Assembly: GCA_958496175.1 (NCBI GenBank)
Contig: OY292275.1
Span: forward strand, 24,095,001 to 24,159,000
Origin: Sisyra terminalis
Taxonomy: Eukaryota; Arthropoda; Insecta; Neuroptera; Sisyridae
Direction: 5' to 3'
DNA length: 64,000 nucleotides
Shown here: one piece after another, positions 50,097 through 62,700 of the stretch
Layout: each line of letters begins with the position of its first letter
Position numbering within the stretch: position 1 is the first letter of the stretch
Position numbers and translations under genes: made by a program
Notes under the pieces: model-generated
Told to the model about the DNA's origin: nothing
The model's input: only the letters and a program-made list of their open reading frames with translations
Database searches by the model: none

Positions 50097-50610
50097 TCTT
50101 ATTTAATTACTCATGATTAACTTTATTTCTCTTAATTTCCTTCAGGAACATTCCTCTGCATGCCCTATAAGCCTTATAACAGTTGTACAATATACCAATA
50201 TACATAATTTATCGAATTGTGGAGTTGCAGTATTGAAGAACAAAGATTTTAAAAAATACAATTTTTTCTGATTAATATTTTGTTGTACATTTTGTTATAA
50301 TATTTTGTTAAACATACATGGTATTAGAGTTTGTTAAATTAAATACGGAAATACCAATTTTAATTTTTAATCTTGAAACGATTTGAAAAGTATCTAAGGC
50401 ATCTAAGGATTGGCATCCATAGGATTTTGAAAAAGATCTGAAATTGGAATCATTGTTAAAGTTTTTTCCTTTTAAGCATCACAGGTGTCACCATTGTTTC
50501 AACTGACTTTGACAGTTGTCAATGGTTGTCAAATCAGTAATCAGTTTAACCATATTTTAATTAAATGTGTTTTCGATTAATAATTAATTTTTGAAAATAA
50601 ATAATTTTCA

Positions 50611-51342
50611 ATGAATGACGCAAAATACTTAACTGGTATTGACCCGGAAGTTAATTATGAGACGGTAAAATCTTATTATTCAATATTTATTCCAAACTAG
50701 TAATACGTTGTTACGATAATTTCAGGTACCATCTATTAATCACAAACGATCATTAGCATTTATTAACCATTTCATAATGCGAACAATCAATTTCTTAAAT
50801 ACGTTTACACGATCGTGTGAATCTAGATTTATTGAATTTGAAAATAAGTTACAAAAAATTGAGGCATCAATATTAATATTAGAATCCAAAGTATGTATTT
50901 TATTTATTGCTTTATTAATTTTATCACCAAAACAATTAAAATTTTAGCTATCTTCAATACCTGATCTTCAAACAAATGATTCAACCAATTTTAATACAGA
51001 AACTACTAATTTAACAAATGATTTGCCTACCATCTCTGACCCACCTGACCAATCTTCTGACAAAGATTCGCAATTAGTTAATGATGAAAATAATTCAGAT
51101 ATATTAGAAGAAAATATTGAGCATGGCGTGAAAGCCAAAGACGATGAAAGATATGTTAAGTTTTTCAAAATGTTACAATTTGGAATTCCTGAAGCAGCTG
51201 TTAAACTTCAAATGCAAGTTGAAGGAATCGATCCCAGCATATTGAAGTATGAGTGTTTAGTAAACAAATTGGAATCTTTTAAAAACATATGTAATACTAT
51301 AATTTTTTTTGTTTTAGCAATCCTATGAAAATAACCAATTAA
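50611..51342 (+). CDS. WASHC3: WASHC3 (CCDC53) subunit of the WASH complex
   Basis: A small coiled-coil subunit of the WASH complex, which drives Arp2/3-dependent actin on endosomes. Exons 50611-50664, 50726-50890, 50948-51252 and 51318-51342 give 182 residues, near the normal length. Recognition: VPSINHKRSLAFINHF, then NFLNTF, then KLSSIPDL, an acidic linker, and the conserved end DERYVKFFKMLQFGIPEAA with EGIDPSIL. The final small exon (YDNPMKITN) is my choice, because it uses a 65-bp intron with GT-AG borders and restores a family-like end. Reading through that intron instead gives a different tail stopping at 51326-51328. The start is the first of two nearby ATGs. Confidence 0.85.
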
Positions 51343-51881
51343 GGAAGAAAATAGACTGAATAGTTATTATTTTTCCGAATTTTATTTAATTTTTACTGAA
51401 TACGAATATAAAAAAAATTTCAACTAAACACATAAAAATTTATAAAAAAACATAAAAAATTATACTTTCTAAATACCTTCTATTTAATAAATAAATTTAT
51501 TTCAAAACTGTAAATTAATGATTAAAAAAATTATCAATTGTCCTTTTTAGTGTTCTAGAAGTTTTTGTGCATTGACCCATTGACCTACGTAAAAGGCTAT
51601 TGTTGTCTTTATTGCTTTGCAACCCTTGTTTGTTATAAGAAGTTTTCTAGCACATTTTGAAAAAATTGGATATGATATGAATTACGTTCAGTGAACTTCT
51701 AGACTTAAGTAGATATATAAACCTTTACGAATCCAGGAATAGTAAATAACGTTACAGTACTAATAGTCCTTACAGATATAGCTGGTTGATATACAAGTGT
51801 GGTATTAAAAATCTTTAAAAAGATGATTTTTTTTAATTTATTAACATTTTATTAATACATATTTCTAAATAAAAAAATATA
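51343..51881. other. Convergent 3' intergenic region, WASHC3 / THAP gene
   Basis: A 0.54-kb AT-rich spacer with the two 3' UTRs. No gene or repeat recognised. Confidence 0.5.
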
Positions 51882-54801
51882 TTAATCTTTAAGAAGTGTT
51901 AATAAATCTCGCTGATAATCACTCAATGTTCTTTTATTTGGTAAATAAAAAATTTTCTTCAAAAAGTCATAAGCATTTGACGAAATGTGTCTTAATCTTA
52001 AAGCTATATCTTTCAATTCATCGCTGTATCTGCTTGCATTTTTTTTATTAGAAAGTAATGATGAACGTAACTGTGCAGAAAATATCACATGGGCTTCTTT
52101 GGTCATGAGATTAGATGTCGCTTCGATAATGGATTCAATATTATAAGTTGTCTTTCTTTTTATTGGGTCTCTTTTATTTTTTGTCACCCGGTAAATTTTA
52201 CTTCGCAATGCTGCTATTTGTTTTCTTAGATTACGAATTTTTAAATTTTTGGATGCTATCTTCTCTTCTAATAAAATATTTTTTATTGTTGTTGCATCCA
52301 TTGGTGGGTTTGCATTTGAATTACATTTATTGATTGCAGATTTAGGTGAAGAATTTATATGTTTTTCTAGATCGTTATTATTAATCGATGTCTGTTCCAT
52401 CCGCATTTCATTTTCATTCGTTGATATATTGTTATTTGTTAGGTCTGTAGATAATGTGCTAGATGAAGTTTTTTCAAATTCCACTAATGATTTTTCTATA
52501 TTGGCATCAAGTTTGTTGTCCGTTTTAGATGAAAATTGGAAATGTTTCGGCACATAACTTTTTTTAATTGGTTTTGATATTCTTATTTCATTATCTTCTA
52601 CTAGCATGTTATTTTGTTTGTCCGTTTGTAATGTTGCAATAAATGAAGAACTTGACTCCGTAGGGTTTGTATTCTTTGTTAATACTTTTTCAACAAAAGT
52701 AACTCCATCCATAATTGAATTATTAATATCATAATCATTATCATTTTGTGTTGTAGATGTAAAATTCAGTACATTTACTTCGTTTACTTTTATTGGCATT
52801 TCAGTAATTGAACCCGTAAAAGAATCAATATGTGTTAAATTTGGAACTGCAGCATTGTCTTAAAATAAATAAAATTAATCAATCATAAAAGTCAAAAAAA
52901 ATTTATTTTATTTTATTTTTGTCATTCTTCATAACACTTTCTACACATACCTTCTAATTCTGGAAGGTGCGACTTAACTTCTTTTTTATTATCATGTATG
53001 AATATTTTATATCCGGCACCAATTTTCTGCCTTACTGGAATTGTAGGTACAGCATCAGGTTTAAGTAAAGGCCTAGGCGGTGTAATTTTTTTATATGAAC
53101 TTAGTTCGAAATGATCAGAACAAATACGAACAGTCTTTCGTGAATTTGGCATTTGAGCGAATTCTACCCATTTTTTGTAACTAAAAAAATATAGTTAAAA
53201 TTTTTATTAAATATTAGGTCAAGTCAAAGATAGTTTTTTATGAGTTTTAAAAATTGCCTAAGTCCTTCAGCGTCTCTAATCAGTTTAACAACGCCTTCCT
53301 TACTCTACGAAAATGGCCAGCTTTCTTGCTGTTTGCATAATTTTAGAAGGAAAAATATAATCAATTATGAAGAACAATTCAACAAAATTACTAAACGATC
53401 CTATTAGTTCTTAGGCAATCATTCTTAATAAGGAAAAAAATGATAACCTAAGGAAATTGAAAGGTAATGAACAATTTTATTTAATAAAGAAATATTACGA
53501 ATGATTTTTTTAATTTATGACACCGATATCTCAAATATAGATCTTTGTTTAAAAAAAGTTTAAATCAGCTATTGAATATTATAGAGGAAACAAAACCAAT
53601 TAACAACATTTTAAGGATTTTTTAAGTTCTACTATATTTTTAAATGGAAATTGCCTATTTCCCTGTTAAAAGAAGGCATTTTAAATGTTCAAAAAACCCA
53701 TTAGAAGTCGTTTAGTTACTAAAAGCATTTTAAATATAATGATATCAAAATGCCTTTTTGTAACAGGGTTTTTATCGCAAATTGTTATTTTTCAGAAAAA
53801 AAGTAAATTACTTTTATCTGAAACAAATTTTATTTTTCTAGTCTAAACTTTTTAAAAAAGATATATTTTCCAAATAAAATATCGACACTATTCCGAAACA
53901 AATAATGACAAAAAAAAATGATTTATAGTTTTCCATAAGAATACGTTAGTTTGGTTAACAATTTAATTTGAAAAAGCGAAAAGTTGAATTAGCAGATTCC
54001 AACAAAGCTAACGTGATATCCCTATTAAAAAAGGCATTTTTAATTAATTACATTTTAAATGCTTTAATAGCTTTAAGCGATTTCTAATTGATTTTTTTTC
54101 AAATAATACTTTGACGTCATACATTAATTATTAATGATGAGATTTTTTGGCTGAAATATATACGATTTTTTTCGTAGAATCAGATTCAAATATAAAAAAT
54201 TGGCTTTGCCTTTAAAAAAATGTAGTATATATCCACGCGTTCGTGCAAAATTCGTCACCCATTTGTTTTGGAGCCTAAAACAAAATTTCGGCTTCGGGTG
54301 ATTTTCGACCGAAACCGAACCCATCCCTGTTAAAAAAAGGCATTTAGAGACATTTTGAAATAATTATCTTTAAAATGCCTTTAATAACTTTAAACGGTTT
54401 CTAATGGGTTTTTGAAAATTTAAATTGGCTTTAAATGCATTTTAACAGGGATATGTTCCGTTAAGGTAGCCAAATATTTTCAATGTTTTAAATTTGAAAA
54501 CACAATTTTTAAATACTGAATGAGTAATATACATGAGTAAAATATATAATACTTGTTTTGATCGTAGAAAACATTTGAATTTTTCGATTGTTAAAAATTT
54601 ATCCGAAGAACTAATTTCGTAAATATTAATGGCTATCAATACTTTTTGATTAATTAAAATAAAGAAAAAAAATAAACTATGATCATTTATACCGCTTTCT
54701 ACTTACATATGCGGTTTTGATTTAGAAGGTGCAAAGAAACTTTTATTTTTATTGGTCACATTTTCGTTGATGCAACCTCTCACAGAGCAATAAAACACCA
54801 T
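51882..54801 (-). CDS. THAP-domain protein with P-element-like C-terminal segment
   Basis: Three exons: 54707-54801, 52951-53180 and 51882-52858, in phase (2,1), 433 residues. Residues 1-85 form a THAP zinc-binding DNA-binding domain: Cys5, Cys10, Cys52 and His55 (C2CH), the invariant Trp36, and a proline-rich end (PPRPLLKPDAVPTIP). A long Ser/Asn/Thr-rich linker follows, then a likely coiled coil (LLEEKIASKNLKIRNLRKQI) and a C-terminal block (SRYSDELKDIALRLRHIS and AYDFLKKIFYLPNKRTL). That block resembles the helix-turn-helix region that follows THAP in P-element/THAP9-type transposases. No RNase-H-like catalytic domain follows, so it cannot be an active transposase: either a domesticated regulator or a decayed copy. 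Intron 1 has collected three MITEs. Confidence 0.82.
53661..53768. mobile_element. CCCTGTT MITE in THAP gene intron, copy 1
   Basis: 108 bp from CCCTGTTAAAAGAAGGCATT to TTTGTAACAGGG, with both terminal repeats intact. The body shares AAATGTTCAAAAAACCCATT and ATCAAAATGCC with other copies. Confidence 0.75.
54020..54110. mobile_element. CCCTGTT MITE in THAP gene intron, copy 2 (partial)
   Basis: Starts CCCTATTAAAAAAGGCATTT and continues with GCTTTAATAGCTTTAAGCGA and TTTCTAATTG; the right terminal repeat is not recognisable. Confidence 0.6.
54325..54450. mobile_element. CCCTGTT MITE in THAP gene intron, copy 3
   Basis: 126 bp from CCCTGTTAAAAAAAGGCATT to GCATTTTAACAGGG. The body has CCTTTAATAACTTTAAACGG and TTTCTAATGGG. 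Terminal repeats are well preserved. Confidence 0.75.
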
Positions 54802-56896
54802 ATTTATATATTATTAAACTTTTATCTGGTTAAACTAAAAGAAATCATGTTATTTATATTCAGGATAGCCAGCAAAGATTGGGAACAAGAGGAATAATTA
54901 GGGATAACAGCGTAAATACGCGTATAATGGCATATAATTACGACTTCAGCGAACTCTCGTAGGTCACATCGATACTAAACTTAGTTTAACGCGCAGGCGT
55001 TTATTATGTCAAAATCGTATGGCAAGCTGGGTGATATTTGAAATAATTCTCAACTTTTCTACAGATTATTAAAATTAAAAAAAGGTTGTGAAAAGAAAAT
55101 CTAATGAAAGAATACCTGTTTATTTATCAAATAATTAAGTTGAATATTTGATGTATTTTTTACTCATTTTTCTCAATACTAATCAACATTTTAAAACTAG
55201 TTATGATGATATAGCCAATTTAGCTACGCGTTAGACAGGAGTTACTACCATTTTTCCGGTCCCACGATTTAAAGACGGATTCTTATAGATCTCGACGAAA
55301 TAAAACTATAATGAAGAATACAATTTTTCGATATCATGCTTAGTTTACATAGAAAAAAAATATTTTATTTATTTTCATAGAAAAATATAAGTTATAAGTG
55401 CTTAAAACCGTAGTTCCACCAATTTTTTTTTGCGAAGCCCCACAAAAAAAATTGAGATGTTTGTTTTGTTTAATTATGGCCTGATTTATTCGCGAATTAA
55501 ATTAAAAACAAATTCGAAATTGCAATATTGCCAGGTATGGACAACACTTGTCAACGCTCATTGGGGCTTCGCCCTTGCAAAAAGTTGTTCAATTTTTAAG
55601 TATCAATATTTCGTAAACTAGACGAGATAGCAAAAAATTTTATCCTTTATTTTCGTTTTATTTTGTCGCAATCTATAAGAATCTGTCGTTAAATCGTAGC
55701 GCCGGAAGAATTATAGTCTTGCCATTAGACGAGTTATCTTATATTAAGATTACTGATGGGTGAGGCATTTTCGTTAATGCGGAAAAATAGTCTCTCTCAC
55801 TCCATCCGCATTCATTCCATGCATAATACAACTCGCGTTGTATTTGAACTACTAGGCTCAACAGATCTCGATCACTCATTCTTCTCCACCAAAATTACAT
55901 TTCATTGTAGTTGAAACAGCTGATCTTTGCCCGTAATACTTTCCGTTATGATGGAGCCTAACGGGTTTTATACTAGTTTCCAATAAAATTTAATTTTTAC
56001 CCCCAGATGTAAACTTTTAGTCTCATGCAATTGGAAGTAGTAACTTATGTTATTTAAATCTATAAATTAGTTATAAATGAGTAAAATAGAATACGCCAAA
56101 TTAAACGCGAAGAAAATAATTGAATGGATTGCCCTTGAAATGGAGTTAGGCCACTTCGAATATAAACGGCTCAACTATTGTTCTTCCTTCATATTTCAAC
56201 TTTTCAAAGGCATTTAGAGCAAAAAGGACAATTATGCTTTCTTAAAACTCCTACTCTATATAGATCAGTATTTTATCCCTAGTGAAAATGTTCTCAAAAT
56301 AAGAATATAAAGTTCGTAAGACTTTCTGATAAAAATTCATCCAGTTACACCATGGATATACAATGGTTTATTTTGCAGTTGTTTTAAAAATATCTTGAGC
56401 GAAAATGAGTTAGGCACATTTGAGTTAAATTTTGAATTCTTTAAATCTGTGCTCAAGATACAAGTTATGCATCAGGGATATCTGAGTCATTCATAACCAA
56501 AAAAATCGCTATAATATATAAAACTGCGGCAACAAAGGTCGCGTAAACTATATTTATTATTTTTAACGGTGGTTCTCCTTTCATTGTTGATGTAAAAGTA
56601 GCTGATTTCTGTGTATTTTCGTTTTTGGTAATTTTTCTACGGATTTACTTCCTACTTCATGGACAATTTGCTGTAGATCATAGTTATACTTTTATTACAT
56701 TTTCCTATAAGTTGAAATACTCTCAACCAAAATAAACTTAGCACTACATTATTAAATATTGTAACATGCCCTATAGTTATATAGCGTTTTAACCCAAAAA
56801 AAAGCTTTTTTGAAAAAGGAATGATTATTATAAAACACAATGATTGTAATTTATTCTTTATTATTAAAGTGACCGTAACATACAAAGATAATTATC
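54802..56896. other. Intergenic region, THAP gene / RpL36A
   Basis: 2.1 kb on the 5' side of the THAP gene and the 3' side of RpL36A. It contains a remnant of the palindromic AAGTCCC family at about 55478-55545 (ATTCGCGAATTAAATTAAAA) and a less AT-biased stretch at 55730-55970. No gene recognised; frames at 55430-55621 and 56652-56885 look like chance. Confidence 0.45.
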
Positions 56897-57420
56897 TTAG
56901 AACTGTATCATTTGACCCTTGCGTTTCTTATCACCTCCAAGTTCGAAATGTTTGCATCTTTTCAATGGAATTTGTTTTCGATATTTGCAATCAACGCATT
57001 CCATTCTCAATACGATCTTTTTTGTAGTTTTAGCCTGTAGAGAAACAACTATGGTTATTTCATGAACAATAAATTTGAGATACAACGTACCTTCTTTCTG
57101 AAGATGGGTTTAGTTTGTCCACCATACCCTTGTTGTTTTCTATCGTAACGACGTCGCCCTTGCGATGCATGTCGTTCCTTAGATTTCTTATATTGTGTAA
57201 CTTTATGTAGTTTATGAACTTTACATTTTTTGCAAAATGTTTTACGTTGTTTGGGAACGTTAACCTAAAAAAAAACATGAACTATTATTTTAATATCAAA
57301 AATAATACAGAAAATGGATTTTTGGAATTTAAGTTAATACAATTAGAGGTTCAGATATTAATTTTAACATTAAAAAATACAGATGTTGCAAGATAAAAAT
57401 TCGATTCAAATATTTACCAT
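56897..57420 (-). CDS. RpL36A: 60S ribosomal protein eL42 (L36a/L44)
   Basis: A small zinc-ribbon protein of the large ribosomal subunit near the E site. Three exons: 57418-57420 (only the ATG), 57091-57264 and 56897-57034. 104 residues, the family's length. The sequence is unmistakable: [36 protein letters not shown], then [12 protein letters not shown] and [17 protein letters not shown]. The CxxC pairs bind zinc. Splitting right after the initiator codon leaves the first exon otherwise as 5' UTR, a common layout for ribosomal protein genes. The open frames listed in other phases across 57060-57278 are shadows. Confidence 0.97.
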
Positions 57421-59794
57421 GTTGAAACGAAGTTGACAATCTCATAAAATTACTTGTAGAGATTGTTCCACGAGATTTTCTACAGCGTTGTCAATTTGTC
57501 ATTAGTATCACTTTGTATTTACTCACACTGGTAATAACTTCGAGATGGAATAAACTCGAATTAGTAAAAAACGTAATTGATTAAGTAAATGAAGTGAATC
57601 AAGTCGACCGCGTCGACCTTGCCGGAAATTTGAAATCGCTAGAAACCAGCGACTAGCGACCACAAAGAAACAGTATTGAGTTCTTATGTTATATATAATC
57701 GATATAATCCGTTACAAGCGTTACCAGAAAGAGAGTAATAATTGGGTCAAGTCCCTTTTAGAACAGCCAAATCTGTCAACGTTGAATTTTCGATCGAAAT
57801 AATAAAAATTTCCCGACCATATTCGAACCATAGCTGCTCTTTGTTGAGATTGGAAAAGTTTTAAAAAAAATTGACATTTTAAGGTCCTTCATCCTTTTTT
57901 CGTAAAAACAAAAAAAAAATACGATAAAGGCGATTAAGGTCTTGTTTCCCCTGACAAGGGTTATTTTTCCAACGATTTATAAAATGATGCCCTAATCAGT
58001 GTGGGTATTCGAAAAAAAAATTGTCCTGTGCGCAAAAAGTTTCAAAAAGAACAATTTTCAAGTGTACAAAAAGTCTATAAAGAATGGTTTTTCCGCTGAA
58101 TATTTAGGACTGAATTATCCATTACGGTATTGCATAAAAACAATTTGCATTTATTGACTAGAACCTTGGGAAATCAAAACTGGAAATTATAGAGGTGACG
58201 ATGCATGCACCAAATTAGCCTTAAAATTGGTCGTTTTCGAGGGATGACGTTTCCTTATAAGCGGATATTTCATCAACGGATTATATAACAATACCCTTAC
58301 TTGAGTTGTAATAAAAAGAAAACGACTAAATCATCCTTGATGAATATAGTAGCTACATGATCAAATTGATGGGTTGCCAGATTTGACTGTGCTAAAAGGA
58401 ACATGAGCCCAAAAATTTATACTTCCAGTGTAATCTTACCATTGTAAGAAAACTTTACATTTTAGACTTAAGAGTTTCTCTAACTCTAAACTAAAAAAAA
58501 AGAAAACACGGGTTTCTCAAAGACCACCATTTGTCGACCACACATAGATGCTGTGACAGTGATGTTTTATATACCCTGATGATTTCCATATATTTTCATT
58601 ATATGTTTTCCAATCGCTTCTAGCTCTTATGAATGAAAACTGCAAATTTTAAAAAATAAGGACATTTTAAATAGATAATTGAAAATAATTAATTTATGAA
58701 ACATCATTTATTAAATTTTAAGGATGAGACTTGTCTGTATCATCTAAATCACATACAACTTTGGTCTGTTAAATAAATATAACAATGCACAAAATAAAAA
58801 TAGTTACTGAAATTCATAAGTATAACATATAAACATACATACACATATATTTTTAATAAAATTATTTTTTACGAAAAAAATAATAAAACTAGTTAACTAT
58901 ACATACTCATTTCGTGTATACATACTATAAATGTTTAAATCATAAGTAAAATATATATATTTTTATAAAAAAGTGAAAAATACATAAAAATGAATGTTCT
59001 TTGCAAGAAAGCTGAATATATTATTTTAGATATTTTTTTAATAGCTATCTTTTATAGACATAAATGCGACTAAAGTTTTCTAGAATTGAAAATAAAAAGC
59101 TTTGAATTTGGTTATTCTATCATAATAAAGGTTTCCATGATTTTTATTTTTGATTTATATCTATCACAATTAATAAAAAATAGTTAATATTAATACATAG
59201 AATCGTTTAGGAAAAATAAATTATCCAAATGATAAAAGGTATGTCTAATTTTCGAATAAAAACAATAGTACAATTTTAATAATAATAGATATAACTTTTT
59301 TTTCCTTTGAAAATCTAAAGTTTATAAAATTCGTTTTTGCTAAGTTTATAAAAATTACAAAGGCCATTATAATTTATTTTTTGAGCAATTGATAAACGTA
59401 TCTATCTGCATTATGATTTTAATTTGGACATTGCTTTGTTTTAATGTTTTATTTCAGCCTTTCATTATAACAAATAATATATTTTATAGCCAATTGAACA
59501 ATTATATATCTTTAATATGAGGGATTTGATTAAAGTCGTATAAAATATTGAAAAACACTCAACCATTTAATCAATTTAGTTTCGCATCAATACATTATTC
59601 AAGTTCATAAAAAAGAATGATACTTATCAGAATACAAAATATTAAGGATTTATTATGAAATTAAAAGAAAAAACGATTCACGAAACTTATGTTGGTTGAT
59701 ATGTTTTTTTTTCGTTTAAACAAACTTACTATTTCAAATTAATATATGATGTGAATTAATTATGATTGCAATAAGATAGTCCAATCAATTAGAA
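57421..59794. other. Intergenic region, RpL36A / SOCS gene
   Basis: Contains the RpL36A promoter side, the 667-bp transposon at 57744-58410, and about 1.3 kb of very AT-rich sequence, probably the SOCS 3' UTR. No other gene recognised. Confidence 0.45.
57744..58410. mobile_element. Palindromic AAGTCCCTTTTAG family, 667-bp long form
   Basis: Ends GGGTCAAGTCCCTTTTAGAA and, inverted, GCCAGATTTGACTGTGCTAA then AAGGAACATGAGCCC match the family's ends, but the 590-bp interior differs from the 200-bp copies. No transposase frame is visible. It could be closer to the ancestral element from which the short forms were deleted, or a composite. Confidence 0.65.
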
Positions 59795-62700
59795 CTAAGT
59801 TACTTTATATTCATCGCCTGTTATTCCACTGCTCCCCTCTGATTCCTCTGACTCAATGAAATGTTCGGAATAATAATGTTTCGTATTTATATAATCGATT
59901 ATTCTTCTAGGAAGTGGTAGACTAGGAATTAAATCACGACGTACAAGTTTTAGTATGACAAACCTAGAAAAAGTATATAACTTATTATTAGTATTAGTAA
60001 ATTTATGAGAATAATTTCAGTTAAATTAAAATATTTGATAGGATGATTTTTAAAGGATGTATTTGTACTCAAAATTGAAATTATCTATATGTGTTAAATG
60101 TAACATTAAAATAAATTATCGTAAAAATACATAAATACATAATTTGTTTTCTCAATTCTTCTTTTCGGGTCTACGAAAAATAAAAATGCTGCAATACCAT
60201 TGGTATTTGATCTGCAGAAGTTTTTAAACAAGGAAATTTTTATGGCCATATGTGATTAAAAATTATGACAATTATTGTTTAGACCTAAAGTTTATGTTTT
60301 ATCTACATTGGAAAAACGAGCTACAAGACACATTTTCAGATTTGTGTCGAAGATTTTTCCTGATTTCTGTCGTAAACAATGTTAACAAGGTGGTTGTTCA
60401 GTGGCGGACTAAGGTAAAAGCGGACCCTAGGCAACATTGTAATTCCAAACCTATCACACTTGTCGACTTTATCAATCAACAATTCGGCATAATTTGGAAA
60501 GTTTCAGCAATAATTATGAATATTACTTTTTTCTGTTAAATAAAAATTAAAAACCTACTTTTCAGACCCTAGGTACGTGCATAGGTTGTTTAGGCCTTAG
60601 TCCACCTCTGTGGTTGTTTCATCCAAAAATAAATTTCTAATCAAGATAGTTTTATAGAAATAAAAAAATATTGACACTATTCTTATGATAGTAATTTATG
60701 TTTAACCATCATAATCAGTAAACAGCAATAGTTTTAATAAACAATAAGTATGTGGAGTAAAGACAATGGTGGATCATACACAAATGACACCATAGATTGA
60801 TAATAATCAAAGACAACAGATAGCAAGAAAAGGGGAAAGGAAAATAATTAATAATGAAAAGATCTATTACATTTGGTTGATTTTTTTTTTTTCAGGAAAA
60901 AACTAAGATTCAAAAAGATTAGTATTTGATAACCGAAGGATCAATTATCGTGAATATATTGTCTTAGTGATATTGTTAGTTGTTATTTATCGTCGTTTTA
61001 TAACTACCAAGGTCTTTAGCGACTCTAGGGTTAATAAAAATCCATAAATCGAAAAATATTTAGCGTTGCTTTATAATTTTATAACTAAAGTCTTTTAGCG
61101 ACTCTAGGGTAAATTAATTCCGTTATCAAGAAATATTGAAAATTTCCTCGATACGAGAATCGAACCCACTACCTACCAGTTTTGGAGCGGTCACCATAAC
61201 CACTCAGCCACCAGTAGGCTACGGGGATATTTTGTCTGGAAATATTTTGTTGGGGGATCAAGACGCCTGATACATTTATCGAAACATTAAATCCTCCAAA
61301 AATATTGATACTTATCCAACTACCCTAATATATCTATTTGGAGTGAAATACTTAGCAATTATTACCTGCACATGTGTTGAAGACTTTGTATTTGTTTGAA
61401 TCTTGAAACAGGATGCAACAATTGAACTCGCATGGGACCTAATACCGGTCGACGATTTAAGAAAAAGAGATATCGACCACTACGTGAATGTTCAACAGCA
61501 TTTTCTATGAATTCTACAATCGTATGAGATTTAAATTTAGTACAGCTACCGAAACTGAAGTTGCCTGTGAAATAAAAAATTAGATTATCTCATTTATGTT
61601 CTATTACTATTATTTTTCAATGTATTGTTTCATTTACCTTGATCATGTTCAATGCGAACATGACGTAACAAATTATTTAATTTGAATGTTAAAGAAAATA
61701 TGTAATGATCATCACTACTATCTCGGACAATGAAAGATCCGTCCGGTTCGTTTGAAAGAATTTTTTCAGCTGCTTCTGCAGATATAGGACCCCAATACCA
61801 ACCACACTAAAAAGAATAGATTAATAATAAATTTTGTTAGTTAATAACTCATTGAAAAAATATTTCTTACATCTTTCACTTTTTCAATACGTGATGCAAA
61901 ATCCATGCTCAATTCTTGATCTTCAATGTTACTGGCTGTAGTTTGAGTATTTCTACTAGGTAGTGGAGGCAGAGCTCGTTTTTGAACTGAAGGCTTAAGT
62001 TCTGTTCCGTTGAGCTCTTCTTCTTCCAAAGATTCTTCTCGCATACTCAATATCCGTTGAGAACTACTTTGATCGGGCGATATCAGTCTTTTAAATCGAA
62101 AAAAATTGCATATGGTTTGCTTTAAATTTAACGAAAATGTTTTAGCAGGTGATTTCTTTTCTTTGCTGTTATATTTTGTTTCGGGTTCTAGTGCATATCG
62201 CTTATTTTCTGATGACGAGTCTTTCACTTTTTTATTTTTTAAGTTTAACATAAAAGAACTCTTTTTGTGCTTTCTGTGATATTTTGCGCCGGCATTTTCG
62301 TAGTCCATTGATGTGGATGCAGAAGTGGAGTTGACCAGACGCATTGAGTCGGGGCGGAGCGATTCAGTTTTGTGTTTGTATTCAGAAGAATCACTGGAGC
62401 TGGAGTACAATGTTTGCAAATATTGCCTTACTTCTTGTAATGTCATGTGAATTGGTTCGGTTTCAGGTGGTTGTGAGACACGGCTGCCTGGAACGCTGTG
62501 CCTTTTTCCATCAGTGCCATTGCAAACGTCTGATAAAAGGGCTTGTGATTTAATAACGTGAGAAACAGCCCGAGGTTTTCCCACAAGTTGTCTGGCCTGA
62601 GCTACGTGCCAGGCTAATTCAGCTTGGGAGCCAGCTGAAACGTGTCTTCGACGTTTTTTTGGATATCGCAATTGTTTGCTTTTTCTAGGTGGAATTCTTG

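Larger units (their letters stand above)
45408..50610. other. Divergent intergenic region, integrin / WASHC3
   Basis: A 5.2-kb gap between divergently transcribed genes. It should contain upstream non-coding exons and the promoter of the integrin, although I cannot define them. It holds a SINE (45716-45870), a 543-bp palindromic element (46289-46831), a MITE fragment (49262-49334) and an inverted-repeat copy (49911-50096). A less AT-biased patch at about 48260-48360 stands out but is unassigned. Confidence 0.45.

Noticed and set aside
57060..57278. 72-codon minus-strand frame
   Set aside because: Shadow of RpL36A exon 2 in the wrong phase.
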